From Bryum argenteum (taxonomy: Eukaryota > Streptophyta > Bryopsida > Bryales > Bryaceae), in assembly GCA_037043015.1 (NCBI GenBank), contig CM073323.1, positions 17,803,758 through 17,867,757 of the forward strand: DNA of 64,000 nucleotides, in the 5' to 3' direction. Under the pieces are notes generated by a model. The model worked only from the letters and a program-made list of their open reading frames with translations, was not told where the DNA came from and did no database searches. Positions within the stretch are counted from its first letter, which is position 1. Each line of letters begins with the position of its first letter. Of this stretch, positions 1 to 10,942 are shown one piece after another. Position numbers and translations under genes: made by a program.

Positions 1-145
1 CAGTACCACAGCTTCTGAAATTGGGTATCCAAGTGAAGCAGCAAGCCAAGTGTTGTGTATGTAAGTGTGCTCTGCAATTGAAGTACTACTCTCCACATGA
101 AATATTGAGGCTAAATGTTGAATTGAATGTTCTACTACACTAGAA

Positions 146-2525
146 TTACAAGGTCAAGTCCTTGGGATCTTCAATAATAGCTGCCAATGTTTGCAAAAAT
201 ACAGCCAGGTCCCCACCATAGATGATTCTGTGGTCCGCAGTCACGTTTACCTGTTCCACCAGACCAGGTCAGCTACATTAGACACCCATCACTTGCAAGC
301 ATAGGCATATAACAAGCACCAACATAAGTAAGCTACACAAATAAAATAAAATAAAATAAAATAAAATAAAGACATTACCGTCATTCTGTTCTTCACACCA
401 AACAAGCCATTTCCTGTTGCTACCACAGTGGGGATAGACGCTCCAACTGCGATGATGGCACCCTGTTCGATCGAAGCAATAATGATAATGACATTTCAGT
501 AATGATCGATCACCTCATAAAGAGTGTCAACAATCTGCAACGTTCAAAGATTCTGTGATGATAAAGGTCAGGATGATTCGGTGGAAGTGTTACTTACCAC
601 GCCAGGAGGCAGAATGGCATCAAATCGGTCGACTCCGAACATGCCGAGGTTTGACAGGACAAATGTGCCTGCAATAACACCAACCGAACAATGTTATTCG
701 GCAATCCAGAAACTAGACGTCCAATCGCACCAGTGAGACTAAACTCCTTCTCCACCAACGATAGAGAAGTGTTCCAACACATGCATTGGTTTGCACATTC
801 AAGCATCCCTTCCTGTTACTGGCCACGGGAGTAGGAGTAGGAGTAGGCTACCGATGATGATAGAGGCATAGAAGCCACACCTGAGTTATAATCCGCTGGT
901 GAGAGCTGCTTGGCCCGGGCCTTGTCGACGAGCCCCTTCCAGGTACGAGACAATGAGTAGATATCGATCTGCAAGTTTTGACCAAGTCAGCGCAATGTTC
1001 ATTAAGAATTGCGCAAGTCGAGGCTATTGATGCACATGAAGGCAGTTCGGGATAGACACTACTATCAGTAGTAGATTCCCAAAAGTTGAGATGTGCCATA
1101 CAGGGCTCTGGGCTCGTATTGAAAAGCTCTAGAGTGATGTCGTACCTTGTCGGCGTTCTTGAGAACTGGTGTGAGCAGACCACCGTCCATTGCAACGGCC
1201 ACGGCGACGTTGATGTCTTCATTGTAGGTGAAGCTCTTTCCATCCTTACAGCAGGCATTCACTACTGGGTGCTTGGCCAATGCAAGAGCACACGCCTTCG
1301 CTAAAAGTGCCGTCATGGTCACGCCCTTGGACTTAATCTGGGGTTTCACACAACTGGTTAGTAATCGCGCTACAATTAAACAAATGAACCATCTCCCAGA
1401 GTCATTGGGAATCGCAAGATGCTAATCTGACACTGATTAGAATCTGATGAGAAGGAAAAGATGAGAATTACTGACCTTCTTGTACAAGGCGTCGAGGGCG
1501 TCAGTAGTGATAGTGTAGCCAACGTGGAAGGTAGGAACAGTCATACTATCCACCATATTGCGGGCAACGCCGGCTTGCATCGACGTGAACGCTACAGAGC
1601 CGGCGGGTGCAGGGGCCGATGCAGGGGCAGGTGCAGCAGGGGCCGGGGCCGGGGTAGCAGCAGCAGGGGCAGGGGCGGGAGCAGGAGCAGCAACAGCGGC
1701 AGCAGCGACCGGTGCAGGGGCGGAGGATTTGCCAGCGGCAGCTTCCACATCAGTGGCAGTAATGCGACCGGAAGGTCCAGAGCCATTGACAGAGGCGAGG
1801 TCGACATTGAACTTCTTGGCGAGCTTCTTGGCATAGGGAGTGGCCACAATCCTGCCGGACCTCGTGACCTCCTCAGGCTCTGGCTCAACCATGACCGCGG
1901 CAACAGGAGCAGGAGCGGCGGGCGCAACAGGTGCCACTGCCTTCTCCTCCACTGGAGAGGAGGGTTTAGCAGCAGCAGGTGCTGCTCCACCCTTCGCCTT
2001 CGCCTCCGCAATCTCAGCCTCCGTCTCCGCCAAAAGCCCAATGGCAGCTCCTACAGGCGCCGTCTCCCCCTCGGCTATCACAATCTTCGCCAGGAAACCA
2101 TCATAGAATGTCTCCACGTCCATATCGGCCTTGTCGGATTCCACGACCACCACACTCTCCCCTAGAACCCATGCCCCAAACCCGATAAGCAATCCAATCC
2201 ACGCAATGCTCCGAACCCAACAAGCATTGTAAGCTAAGCAATGCAAGCTAGTGCTTAAACCCTAGTGAGCAATGCAGGTACCTTTGCTGAGCTTGTCGCC
2301 CTCGTTTTTGACCCAGGAGACGATCTTGCCCTCCGTCATGGTGGAGCTCAGAGCCGGCATGAAAATCTCCCGGATCTTGGCTTCCACGACCAGGTTGACA
2401 TTGCGCCTGCGGGTGGCTCCAGCTGACTGAGGGCGAGCTAAGCTGCTGCCGGATGTGCCCACAAAAGCAGAGGCGCTTCGCAAACTGGACACGGAAGCCA
2501 GCGACAGATGCAACGAAGTCGCCAT
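146..2525 (-). CDS. Plastid pyruvate dehydrogenase E2 (dihydrolipoamide acetyltransferase)
   Basis: Transfers the acetyl group from E1 to CoA in the plastid pyruvate dehydrogenase complex, supplying acetyl-CoA for fatty-acid synthesis. Seven exons read on the minus strand: 2525-2282, 2161-1476, 1337-1146, 968-881, 668-598, 462-379 and 250-146. All have GT..AG borders and phases that join cleanly to 489 aa; Arabidopsis LTA2-type proteins are about 480 aa. Residues 1-48 look like a Ser/Arg-rich plastid transit peptide. One lipoyl domain follows (about 50-125), with the lipoyl-lysine K92 in ESDKADM. Then comes an Ala/Pro linker, a peripheral-subunit-binding domain (VATPYAKKLAKK...GRITATDVE), a second long Ala/Pro linker, and the catalytic domain ending in ADHRIIYGGD with catalytic H462. 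Tyr in place of Asp in the usual HRxxDG motif is normal for the plastid form. The alternating GC-rich linker produces long spurious frames on the other strand. Confidence 0.95.
338..372. repeat. (ATAAA)n microsatellite in E2 intron 6
   Basis: About seven copies of a 5-bp ATAAA unit lie within the last intron of the E2 gene, just downstream (on the minus strand) of the exon 6 donor. Ordinary simple-sequence repeat. Confidence 0.85.
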
Positions 2526-2805
2526 TGCTGAGACAGAGAAAAAGAAAAGAGCAGCAGCAACAACACTACGTTAACTAGATCACAATGCGCGAGAATGCGA
2601 GCAAGACAGTGAGGAGCAGATAATAAGGCGATGCCAGAGAATGGCGATGTGAACGAGGTTTGGTTGGTCTGTGCCTGCCTTGGTTGCATCGACCACCATT
2701 GGCCCCAGTAACTTAACTAAGTATTTATCAAATTTCTGGGGGTTGGCGTTTCCCATACAGTAATTTCAATGCTCATGCCGTGAGAGGAAGTCCTGACTTA
2801 GTCAA
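2526..2805. other. E2 5' flank
   Basis: Leader and promoter-side sequence of the minus-strand E2 gene, up to the SINE. I see no other gene here; the frame running 2689 to 2438 overlaps the leader and exon 1 and is not supported. Confidence 0.5.
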
Positions 2806-3120
2806 GGCAGAAACTCCGGTCCCTTTCTAAGGGGCCGTTCGTAATGCTAATATCTCTATGTCCACCGAACAAGGGGAAATTGGAGTGATACTCCTTTCCC
2901 CCTCTCTGAGGGTGGACACTATAACTACGTTGGTTTCTAACTAGTTACTAGTGCCTTAAAGATACTTGCCATAATATCCCCAAAGTGCTTTGAGGTACCC
3001 ATACAACAAGGTCACAATAGTTGGGTGCATTATAGTGGTGAGCACCACACCGGCATGGGGAGTAGAACCCACGACCTCCTCATTGGGGGCCATGAGCTCC
3101 AACCATCAAGCCAAGGCATG
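2806..3120 (-). mobile_element. tRNA-derived SINE, near full length (copy 1)
   Basis: Read on the minus strand, it starts with a tRNA-like head: an A-box-like TTGATGGTTGGAGCTCATG, then a B-box-like GGTCGTGGGTTCTACTCC about 35 bp later. A body shared with copies near 39.0, 47.7, 50.25 and 58.0 kb follows (GTACCTCAAAG..., ACTAGTAACTAG..., GATATTAGCATTACGAA). The 3' end carries GGGACCGGAGTTTCT, as in the copies at 39 and 47.9 kb. No coding capacity. The tRNA origin is inferred from box spacing. Confidence 0.75.
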
Positions 3121-3364
3121 TGGTGCTTAGTAAAAGTCGAACAATATATGTTTCACATTCATTTTTTATCTAATCTTTTGCGGAAATTTCAATTGCCTTT
3201 GGATTTGGTTAGTGCATCAAGTTACTCTATACGTTTTGTTAGTAAAAGTTATAGGAACTTGCTAGAGTTGAGTTTGTAATTTTCTTAAGTCTATGTAACT
3301 TTCTTTTTTATTTTAAATCTTTTGGAGTTTAATTGGTGTAAGTGCAAAGTCATCAAAACTAGTA

Positions 3365-3461
3365 CTCCCTCCGTCCCATTATTATTGTTCGGTAGGTTCT
3401 TTGAAATCCCAAGGTAGATTTGAGCGAACCTACTAGACAATAATAATGGGGACATAGGGAG
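3365..3461. mobile_element. Stowaway-type MITE, 97 bp
   Basis: The ends are near-perfect inverted repeats. The left end begins CTCCCTCCGTCCCATTATTA and the right end is its reverse complement with a few changes (TAATAATGGGGACATAGGGAG). TA dinucleotides at 3363-3364 and 3462-3463 form the target duplication. CTCCCTCCGT is the classic terminus of plant Stowaway (Tc1/mariner-related) MITEs. It is far too short to encode protein; nearly the whole element folds into one hairpin. Confidence 0.92.
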
Positions 3462-3889
3462 TAAGAAACAAGCCACTAGCAACATTGTTTTGAGAATGCT
3501 TGAGGTAGGAATTTGGTGAGACCATAGAAGGGAAATTTAGTATAGACCATGACATTTTGAGGTGAATTTATTGTTGGCACGAACAAGTCACTTGCAAATG
3601 GCGTTGGTTTACAAAAGTGGAGCTTCACAAATTTTGAGGCGATTGTCCTAATATTGAAGGACCTTATAAATTTCAAGTGTGATATTGTGCACTATGCAGC
3701 AACACATTAATCAATTAGTGAAGGGCTTTAATTGCCACATGGACCCCCTTGAGGGGATGCCACGTGGACCCCATCAATGATATTAGTTAACATTATCGTT
3801 ACATTCCATGAGTGAGCCCCCAGCCTTGACCCTCTTGTACTTACTGAGGAAAAGAAGCAGTTACAAACAATATGGGTTATATCTCCTCC

Positions 3890-4025
3890 CCCCAAGACCC
3901 CGGCCTCCACGACCTCAAGACCCCCTCTGCAAGACCCCCGCCTCAAGACCACCGCCTCAAGACCCCCTCTGCAAAACCCCCGCCCCAAGACCCTTGCTCC
4001 CAAGACCCCCCGCCCCAAGAACCCC
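3890..4025. repeat. C-rich minisatellite, unit like CAAGACCCCC
   Basis: About a dozen imperfect units based on CAAGACCCCCGC or CAAGACCCCCTC, strongly strand-asymmetric (C-rich on plus). The proline/arginine-rich frames over it are products of the repeat, not genes. Confidence 0.85.
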
Positions 4026-4189
4026 TCTTCTCCCCATATTCCGGCGTGGAATGCCGCATCTCATGAGCATAAACGAGATTATGGGAGATAGTTAATAATG
4101 TATAGAAACATAGTGATACAACAAATAAACGTGATATCAACCCCTAGACGCGCCGCATGTTGAGAAACAACATCTTGTATGACAAACTG

Positions 4190-4560
4190 CAACTTTAAAT
4201 AGCCGGAACTTCTTCACTCAAAGTTTTTTTTTTTTTTTTTTGACGAAATCACTTAGGTTGAGTCCCAAACCAAGTTTAGTTTGTGAAGTAAAATTTTTAG
4301 ACTTATACAATGAACTATGAAGTAATGGCATTCATTTTAGTGAAGGAAGCTCTTGTTTTTGAGTTTTATTTTAGTGAAGGCAGCTCTTGGTTTGGGTTTT
4401 CAAATAGGGGGATTATTATTGATACTAAAAAAACTAAGTTGAAATCTGATCACTTCATAGTTGGCAATTTTTTGATTTGGATAATTTGCTTTTGGATTTG
4501 TAGTGATGTTTATGTAGTAAAGAAAATGGAACCTGCATGCTTTTGAGGAGTTGTTTCTCC
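4190..4560 (+). repeat. Dispersed repeat family R1, copy near 4.3 kb
   Basis: Shares a long diverged stretch with sequences near 12.0 and 17.5 kb (same strand) and near 35.5, 36.1 and 56.3 kb (opposite strand). Shared words include GACGAAATCACTTAGGTTGAG, ATGAAnTATGAAnnAATGGC and TTTTAGTGAAGGCA. A T-run of 18 interrupts it near 4225. No coding capacity seen; class unknown. The best-preserved copy (17.34 kb) begins at a TTAA followed by CCCCTAACCC. Confidence 0.6.
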
Positions 4561-5456
4561 TTCATCTGTTTTTGAATTTCAACTTTTCTTAATTGATTAG
4601 ATTTCAATTTGAGTCTAGGTCTCGTAGTTGCTCATGTTATGGATTTGCAATAGGTCCATTGGTGGCAATTTCACTTCAAAGTGAAAATAATGAAATTTTG
4701 TGATTTCTTTTAATTCTAGTATGTGATGATCTTGCAATCTATGAGGCCTTGTGACTAAAAAAGTCATCCAACATGACCTACACTAAGTCTCCTACAAGAT
4801 TGTGCGGTTGAAATTTGAATAAATTACCTTTTCATTTATGACACTTTTTTGAGAATGTAATTTGGCTAAAAATATTTTGATATATAGGTGTTGAACATCT
4901 AAGTTTCTCTTATGTTCATATTATTTCTAAGTGATGATTAAAATTTGAAACATCTCTCCTTTGAGTGTTGGGTCCTTCATCTATACACACAGTACCAAGA
5001 GTGCTTGTAAAACTAGTTTCTTGGCTCAAATAATCACCATCCAATAATGTATATTACCCAAATGTTACGTGCAAACTTTAAACTTAAATCTAGACCTTGT
5101 GCACTAGAATGTATACCATATGAACCTATTGGCAGGACCCATGTTCCTATAAGAATTTTAGGATTTCGTAAATGTCATACCTTTGTCAACATTTGAAGGG
5201 TTTTAGAAACCATATATTACTCCTTGAGATCCATTTTAAACCATAAATATTTTTCCTCATTGAGTTTATGAACACATGCAATATCATTTTGAAGTTGAGG
5301 GTGGGATTTTAAGGAGACCTCGAGTCTCGCCAATAGGTTCATATCTTCATAACTTGAGTTAAGCTTTGAACTACAAAACTAGACTTTAAATGGCATAGAA
5401 CCCAAGAAGAAGAGAAATTTCAAACATATTTCACGCTCGTGTGCATAGAGTACTAG
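4561..5456. other. AT-rich intergenic sequence
   Basis: No open frame, RNA gene or structured repeat that I can support between the R1 copy and the Harbinger element. Confidence 0.5.
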
Positions 5457-5849
5457 TTTGGGCCGGTTTATACTACGGTGGAGAAGTCCACCGGCCAAGA
5501 AAAAAAGGGCGTTTCTCCAATGTGATTGGTCAAAAATGCCACTCTTGACCGGTGGGTGTTTACACTTGGTGAAGAATCCAAAGGTGGTGCACTTTTATCG
5601 TGGATGAAAAAATGACATGGAGGCTTATGTGGCAGCACTTTTTGCTCAAGACCTTGTCCATAAAAAACAACACATTCTCTATAAAAAAATATTTCTCAAA
5701 AACAGATCTGGTCCGTTGATTTCAGATCACGTTTTCTAAACCCTAAGGCGTTGGTAAGCTCCTCTCTCTCTCTCTTTCTCTCTTCCTTTGCTGTAGTAGC
5801 TCCTTGGCAAATTTTTGTTCGCAATTTTTTTTTTTGCAACTTTTTAGCA

Positions 5850-7189
5850 ATGGCTGGTTATTCTCAGTTTCAGTACGTTAGTAGCCAAGAGGAGGACAAC
5901 CTCATTGGTAGTGAGAATTATTTTGAGCCCTCAATGCAAATTTCAGCAAGTGCTTTTAGGTCATATGTTCAACACCCTTCTCCACTAGCAAGGAATTTGA
6001 GAGAAGAGTTTGAAGGAGGAAGAGAAATAGAAGAAAACAATGACGTGGAGATTGTTGAAGAACCGATTCAAACTACAAGAAAGAAGAGAGGTTCACTTCC
6101 AAGGAAGAAAGCTCCAGCCAAGAGGAGAGCCAAGGTGAAGGTAGAAGGAGAAGAAGGTGAAGAAGAAGATGAAGGAGAAGGAGAGAAGAAGAAAAACTGG
6201 CTGGACAACGAGGTAGAGCATTTGATTGCTCTTCGTGGAGAGATGCATACAGAATTTGAGAAGAACGCCAAGAAACAAGGTACATTGTTGTTTTCAATTT
6301 TTTTTGCAATTTTTTTGTAAGAAGTTAGGGGTTCCAGCAAAAGGCGGGTGCCTTTTGATGCCTTCGCTCGTAGTCGAGTATTGGCCGAGTTGGCCCCCCC
6401 TTTCCCCCCCATTTGGGCTTGAAATTGGCCTTGAAGAAATTTTTGGCAAAACACCGCCAACAAGTATCGAACTATGGACATCATGGTCACCATAGCAAGC
6501 CACTTGGGCTAGCCATCCACCTCCACCTTCTCCATGCATATCCAAGCTCTTGAGAATGTATATATACACCTTCTACTCTAGCTCCACATGCTGGAGTAAT
6601 TTTTTCAAAGCGATTTTGAAGGCTTTCAGCTCATTTTTTTCGCATTTCATGATCATTTTCGGTACATGATTGTGGAAGGTACTAATGACAATGTTAATTC
6701 TGTGTAGGTGTTGATACATGGGTCCGACTTCAAGCACGATTGATAGTAGCTATTCCTGGTTTTTCAAGAACGGCCGAGGCATGCCGGAAGAAATTTGAAA
6801 TGGTTTTCAAGCAATACAAGGAGGACAAACTTGCCAACTCAATTTCAGGAAATGATCCCTATGAATGTAAGTTTTATGACTCGATTGACCATTGGTGGCA
6901 CCAAGCTCGTTCCGTCATGAAGCATGTGAGTGCAACCACTATGGACAGCACTAGTGTGGGCGGACAAGGAAATCCATCAAATGGTATGGAAGATGACATT
7001 CAACCGGTAAATACCATTCACTCCGAACCATCCTCTGCCTCGAAGAAAAACAAGTTTCAAGATCAGGCATTACATTACTTTGGTAAAATGGTAGATAGCG
7101 GAGTAGCAATGTTAGAACATTATGCTAAAACTAATGAGTTACTTCAAAAGGTAGACCAGCAGATGGATCGCCTTATTGAAAAACTATAG
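5850..7189 (+). CDS. Harbinger ORF1, Myb/SANT-like DNA-binding protein
   Basis: Accessory protein of PIF/Harbinger elements, which in this family works with the transposase in DNA binding and nuclear import. Two exons, 5850-6279 and 6708-7189, joined GT..AG in frame to 303 aa. The order is: an acidic N-terminal part; a basic patch (KKRGSLPRKKAPAKRRAK, a likely nuclear localisation signal); a Glu-rich stretch; a trihelix/SANT-like domain at about 130-225 (WLDNEVEHLIALRGEM...RTAEACRKKFEMVFKQYKEDK...YDSIDHWW); and a C-terminal coiled-coil tail (NELLQKVDQQMDRLIEKL). I start at 5850 because the upstream in-frame ATG at 5751 only adds a low-complexity leader over TC- and T-rich DNA. No disruption is visible. 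The frame converges on the transposase and the two overlap by 46 bp at their 3' ends. Confidence 0.8.
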
Positions 7190-8607
7190 ATTTCATCACT
7201 TTCTATGCTATCATCTTCTGGAAATACTACTTTACTCTTCCTCTTCAACTGCTCCTTGTAGTACACATCCGCTAGCATCAGATGGAATTCAGTAGCTTCT
7301 TTCAACAATTTCTTTGTTCTCTCATCTCTCTCTCCTCTTGTTTCAGTAATGCTTTCTTCTACCTCACAAGTCATGTCCATTTCACCTGTGTCAATGTATT
7401 CAACTTGCACTACTTCTTTTTGTATGTTTTTCATCTCACTTATGCCGGATTCTAACACATGGAATAAATCCACATCCCTAAAATCACCAAAACTTTGTAG
7501 AGATGCTTTTCTCAACTCCTCTTCAGCACTTTTAGCCCAATTCATGTCAAATTCATCTCCATGAATTATGCACAAGTTGTGAAGGCAAAGGCAAGCGGTT
7601 ACCATACCCGGGATACTTCGAAGTGGCATATCGATTTTCTTCAATAGAATCCTCCACCTCCCCTTCAACATTCCAAATGCATGTTCGACCGCCATTCTTG
7701 TACTTGATTGGATGAAATTTCAGTGTTGTTTCTCCCTTGAAAGACCGGCCTTCTCTCCTTTGAATGGTGAATAGAACCATGGGCGCATAGGATAGGCGGC
7801 ATCTCCAATAAGCTTATATGGTAAAAACGTTTCACTCATAGTTCTCTTCCCAATTTATGATTTTTGAAATAGAATCCAATCATGTATACTACCGGCCCAC
7901 CCAAAATCATAATCCCAAAATTTGCATTGAGAATCCACTACACCTTGAAGTAAAACCGAATAAAATCCCTTCCTACAATAATATGAAGCCGGATCTATAC
8001 TAGGAGCTATGATTGGAATGTAACTCCCATCTATTGCCCCTAAAATGTATGGTATTCCATGCAAACTCTCAAACTCCAAAGCAATTTCTCTCATCCTTGC
8101 TAATGTTGGTTTAAGAAAAACCAAAGGCCTCAAAACACTTTTAATTCCCTCACATACTTCTCTTACTATGATTGAAGCACTAGATTTAGAAATACCATAC
8201 AAATCACCAAGGGTTTGCAAGGTATCACCGGTTGCCAACCGGTGCAATGTCAAAGAAACTCTACACTCTATTGGAATACAAAGTCTTAATTTTGTATCTT
8301 TCTTGCTCAACATAGGTCCAAGCAATTGGCATAAATAAATAAAAGTAGGCCTACTCACCCGTACACGATCTTTGAACATTTTTGCACTATATGATCCAAG
8401 AAGATATTGAGACACATATCCACTTGGCCGGTCAAATTTCCACACTACCCTCTCCGTGCTCCCAAATAAAAAATAGGCGATCATCATAATTGAAGTATTA
8501 TGGTGATACATGACCATTTTTTGTATTGCCATGGTTGAAACAATAACGTACTTCAAAACCATAAAGATCACAAGAGAGCACAAAATCTCCTTTCTTCGAT
8601 TCTCCAT
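7144..8607 (-). pseudogene. Harbinger transposase (DDE_Tnp_4/HARBI1-like), two in-frame stops
   Basis: Read on the minus strand from 8607, one frame carries the whole transposase: a helix-turn-helix-like stretch (TLGDLYGISKSSASIIVREV) and the three catalytic blocks, Asp in GAIDGSYIPI, Asp in IGDAAYPM and Glu in VEHAFGMLKGRW. The frame is interrupted only by TAA at 7857-7855, between the first and second catalytic Asp, and by TGA at 7722-7720, between the second Asp and the Glu. No frameshift is needed. The spans around the stops still read as transposase (PYKLIGDAAYPMRPWFYSPF), so inactivation looks recent. Splicing around the stops is conceivable, but I see no good donor/acceptor pair. It ends within the 3' end of ORF1 on the other strand. 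Confidence 0.88.
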
Positions 8608-9020
8608 GATTGAAGATCAAAGATACAAAGTGAAAAATTGATGAGGATGACTTAGAGGAGAGAATCTCTTAAATGATACCAAAGAGTAGTGGTATGTGCA
8701 ATGTGTATGGGTTTCTCTTCTTCATACTCAAACAATCAATGAGACATTTATTTCCTACATGGGCCAAAATTGACAAATGGCTATTTCACAATCTTTCATA
8801 TTTTTGAATAACATTGATCATAACATGACCATGAAATATTTCCTCTATTATTGAAAAGTAAAATGAACCATAAAAATTATTAGTCTACCGCACGCTAATA
8901 AAATTGATTTAAATTTTCTCACATTGCCATACATATGCATATTGATTTTTATTAACAATATTTTTTGTTGATGTATTTTGATGGAAATGTAGAGGATTAT
9001 GGTTTTTTAATCACAAAAGA

Positions 9021-9144
9021 ACTTCACCATTGCGTGAACTTCTCTTCTCCGGTGGACTTCTCCGGTGTACTTCTCCGGTTAAACTTCACCATTGCGTGAA
9101 CTTCTCTTCTCCGGTGGACTTCTCCGGTGTACTTCTCCGGTTAA
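9021..9144. repeat. 62-bp tandem duplication in Harbinger subterminal region
   Basis: Two essentially identical 62-bp units beginning ACTTCACCATTGCGTGAACT, each with several internal CTTCTCCGG words. Repeated subterminal motifs of this kind are typical binding sites for the element's own DNA-binding protein; that role here is inference. Confidence 0.85.
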
Positions 9145-9340
9145 ACTTCTCCTCTAGGTGTTTAGACTACAACTGGTCAAGACTACTTAAGAAATATTTT
9201 ATTGCCTTTAATTCTTCTCCGGCACATCCACCATTTGCCTTATATAACCATGTCTTGGCCAAGCATTCTTGACCGACCGGAGGCCTTCTCCACCGTAGTG
9301 TAAACCGGCCCTTTGTCTTATTTTTGAATGATTATGCATG

Positions 9341-9480
9341 TAGGTCAAACTACCAATAGTGTGCCTACTAACCCCTCTTGAGGTGAACACTATGTTGATT
9401 ACTACTTGGCTACCAGTGCCTCAAAGATTAAGCAACATGTGAAGGACTTTGAGATACTTTGTCAAGAAAAAACTTGATAT
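9341..9480 (-). mobile_element. SINE fragment, 3' part (copy 2)
   Basis: In reverse orientation it matches the 3' half of the SINE family (GGTGAACACTATG, CTACCAGTGCCTCAAAGATT). It lies immediately right of the Harbinger element, which may have inserted beside or into it. Confidence 0.6.
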
Positions 9481-9897
9481 CCTACATGTTTGCAAAACCT
9501 AATTTCAAGAAAAATGATTATTTTTTATCATGGACAACATCCGAAGGTGGTTGAATATTAGAGAAATCCGCTAAGTACGACGGACTAGGTACCAAAGCAC
9601 ACAGTCGTAGTCAGAGGGACCAGAGGGACCAAACGTCGAACTGGGCACCAAATTTTTACCCTAAGATCGAACTGGGGACTAAACTCAAAAATGCATGATT
9701 TACCAGGAAGGTTACCAGAGAGTGCACTGAATCCGGAGTTTCAATTACAGTAGTCCTTCTCCTTCCTCACAAGTGTTTCACCTCATTCTTATTCTTGTAT
9801 ATTAGGGTTTTGAGCTTGTTGGATCGCCTTCGAGTTTCTGGTGCAATTCCGAATTGCTTCACGAATTTGCAGTCGGTTGTGAGCACCAGGAGCAGCC

Positions 9898-10942
9898 ATG
9901 CCCAAGAAAATGGGCACCAACAGTAAGGCCGAGGAGGCGCGAGCGCGCAAGGCCGAGGCGCACGTGGAGAAGAAGGTGAAGGAAGAGCGGCAGAAAGAGG
10001 AGTCTTACTGGAAGGAGGCGGAGGGGCCTGCATCCAAGGCCGCCAAGAAGAAGGAGGAAGAGGCGGAGCGCAAGGCCGAGGCCGCTGCCAAAAAGCTCGA
10101 GGCCAAGAAGCTGGCGGAGCAGGAAGAGAAGGAGTTGGAGAAGTACGGCAAGCGCGTCGACAAGAAGGCTACGCGCGTCGCCGTCCCCGTGCCCAAGGTC
10201 ACGGCCGCCGAGCTCGCTAGGCGAAAGGAGGAGGAGCAGGCCGCGCTGGAAGCGCAAGCTGCTGCCAAGAAGAAAAAGGAGCTTCGCATGAGTAACCCTG
10301 ACGAGTACGAGAAGCTCGTTGGTGTCGCCAATCGCAACCGGGACGAGGATATTGTCGATGCGCGCGACTTGGAATCTGCCTTAGCGCAGATCAGCACTCT
10401 CGGCGCCCCTGAACTTGCACCTGACCGCCATCCTGAACGCCGATTGAAGGCTTCTTTCAAGGTATCCCGCTTGCTCAACCTAATACAGATTCCAGTTTAC
10501 ATCATTTCAGCTCAACAGCGGTTCTAAGCTTGCTTTGCTTTGCTTGGCAGGCTTTTGAGGAAGCCGAGCTTCCGATCCTGAAGGAAGAGAAGCCAGGGCT
10601 CACGCATACACAATACAAGGATATGTTGTGGAAGGCTTGGAAGAAGTCGCCAGACAATCCTTTAAACCAGGACAAGTGAGTAACAAGTAGGATGCTTTTG
10701 TTGAAGCCATGTCCATAGCTCACTGTTTTTTCCTACAGTACTCAGAGCGTCCTGCTTTAATGTAACGTCTTCGCCAACAATCAGAGTCTATTTAGTGTAC
10801 AGGGAGCTTTTGATTACATGGAAGTGGACGGTAAGTACTGCCCTCCTCTTCATACCAATTCAATTTGGATGCATCTCACTCCAGCTTGTGAATTATGACC
10901 ATTCTTCACCTGGACTTTGGCGCTTTCGTAGAGATGCAGTAG
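9898..10942 (+). CDS. CCDC124/Lso2-like ribosome-associated coiled-coil protein
   Basis: Small cytosolic coiled-coil protein. In other eukaryotes this family (human CCDC124, yeast Lso2) binds idle 80S ribosomes and helps restart translation. Four exons are predicted: 9898-10461, 10551-10675, 10796-10830 and 10932-10942, giving 244 aa (human about 223). The N-terminus MPKKMGTNSKAEEARARKAE starts a long Lys/Glu/Ala-rich helix (residues 1-110). Then come a TAAELARRKEEE block and the conserved C-terminal domain: AFEEAELP, LTHTQYKDMLWKAWKKSPDNPLNQ. The reading ends VQGAFDYMEVDEMQ. Exons 3 and 4 are only 35 and 11 nt, so the last border is the least certain part; without them the frame stops just after NPLNQDK. 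A TTAGGGTTTT element lies about 95 bp upstream. Confidence 0.88.

Larger units (their letters stand above)
5460..9311. mobile_element. Full-length PIF/Harbinger transposon, 3852 bp
   Basis: The left end at 5460 reads GGGCCGGTTTATACTACGG and the right end at 9311 is its inverted match (GGGCCGGTTTACACTACGG when reversed). Similarity continues for about 35 bp through GTGGAGAAG. The flanking trinucleotides TTT at 5457-5459 and 9312-9314 form a 3-bp target duplication, the length expected for PIF/Harbinger. Inside are the two family genes: a Myb/SANT-like ORF1 (plus strand, intact) and a DDE transposase (minus strand, two stops), arranged convergently. A 62-bp tandem duplication sits in the right subterminal region. 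The element is structurally complete, but its own transposase is disabled. Confidence 0.93.

Noticed and set aside
1461-2188. Long plus-strand frames (up to 234 codons) opposite the E2 gene
   Set aside because: Antisense to exon 2; they exist because the Ala/Pro linker is GC-rich. The minus strand carries the recognisable domains.
5751-5849. Upstream in-frame ATG extending Harbinger ORF1 by 33 residues
   Set aside because: The extension translates a TC-rich and T-run leader; the ATG at 5850 fits the family's acidic N-terminus better.
10005-10478. Minus-strand frame of 157 codons over the CCDC124-like gene
   Set aside because: Ser/Ala-rich shadow of the Lys/Glu/Ala coding strand; no family features.
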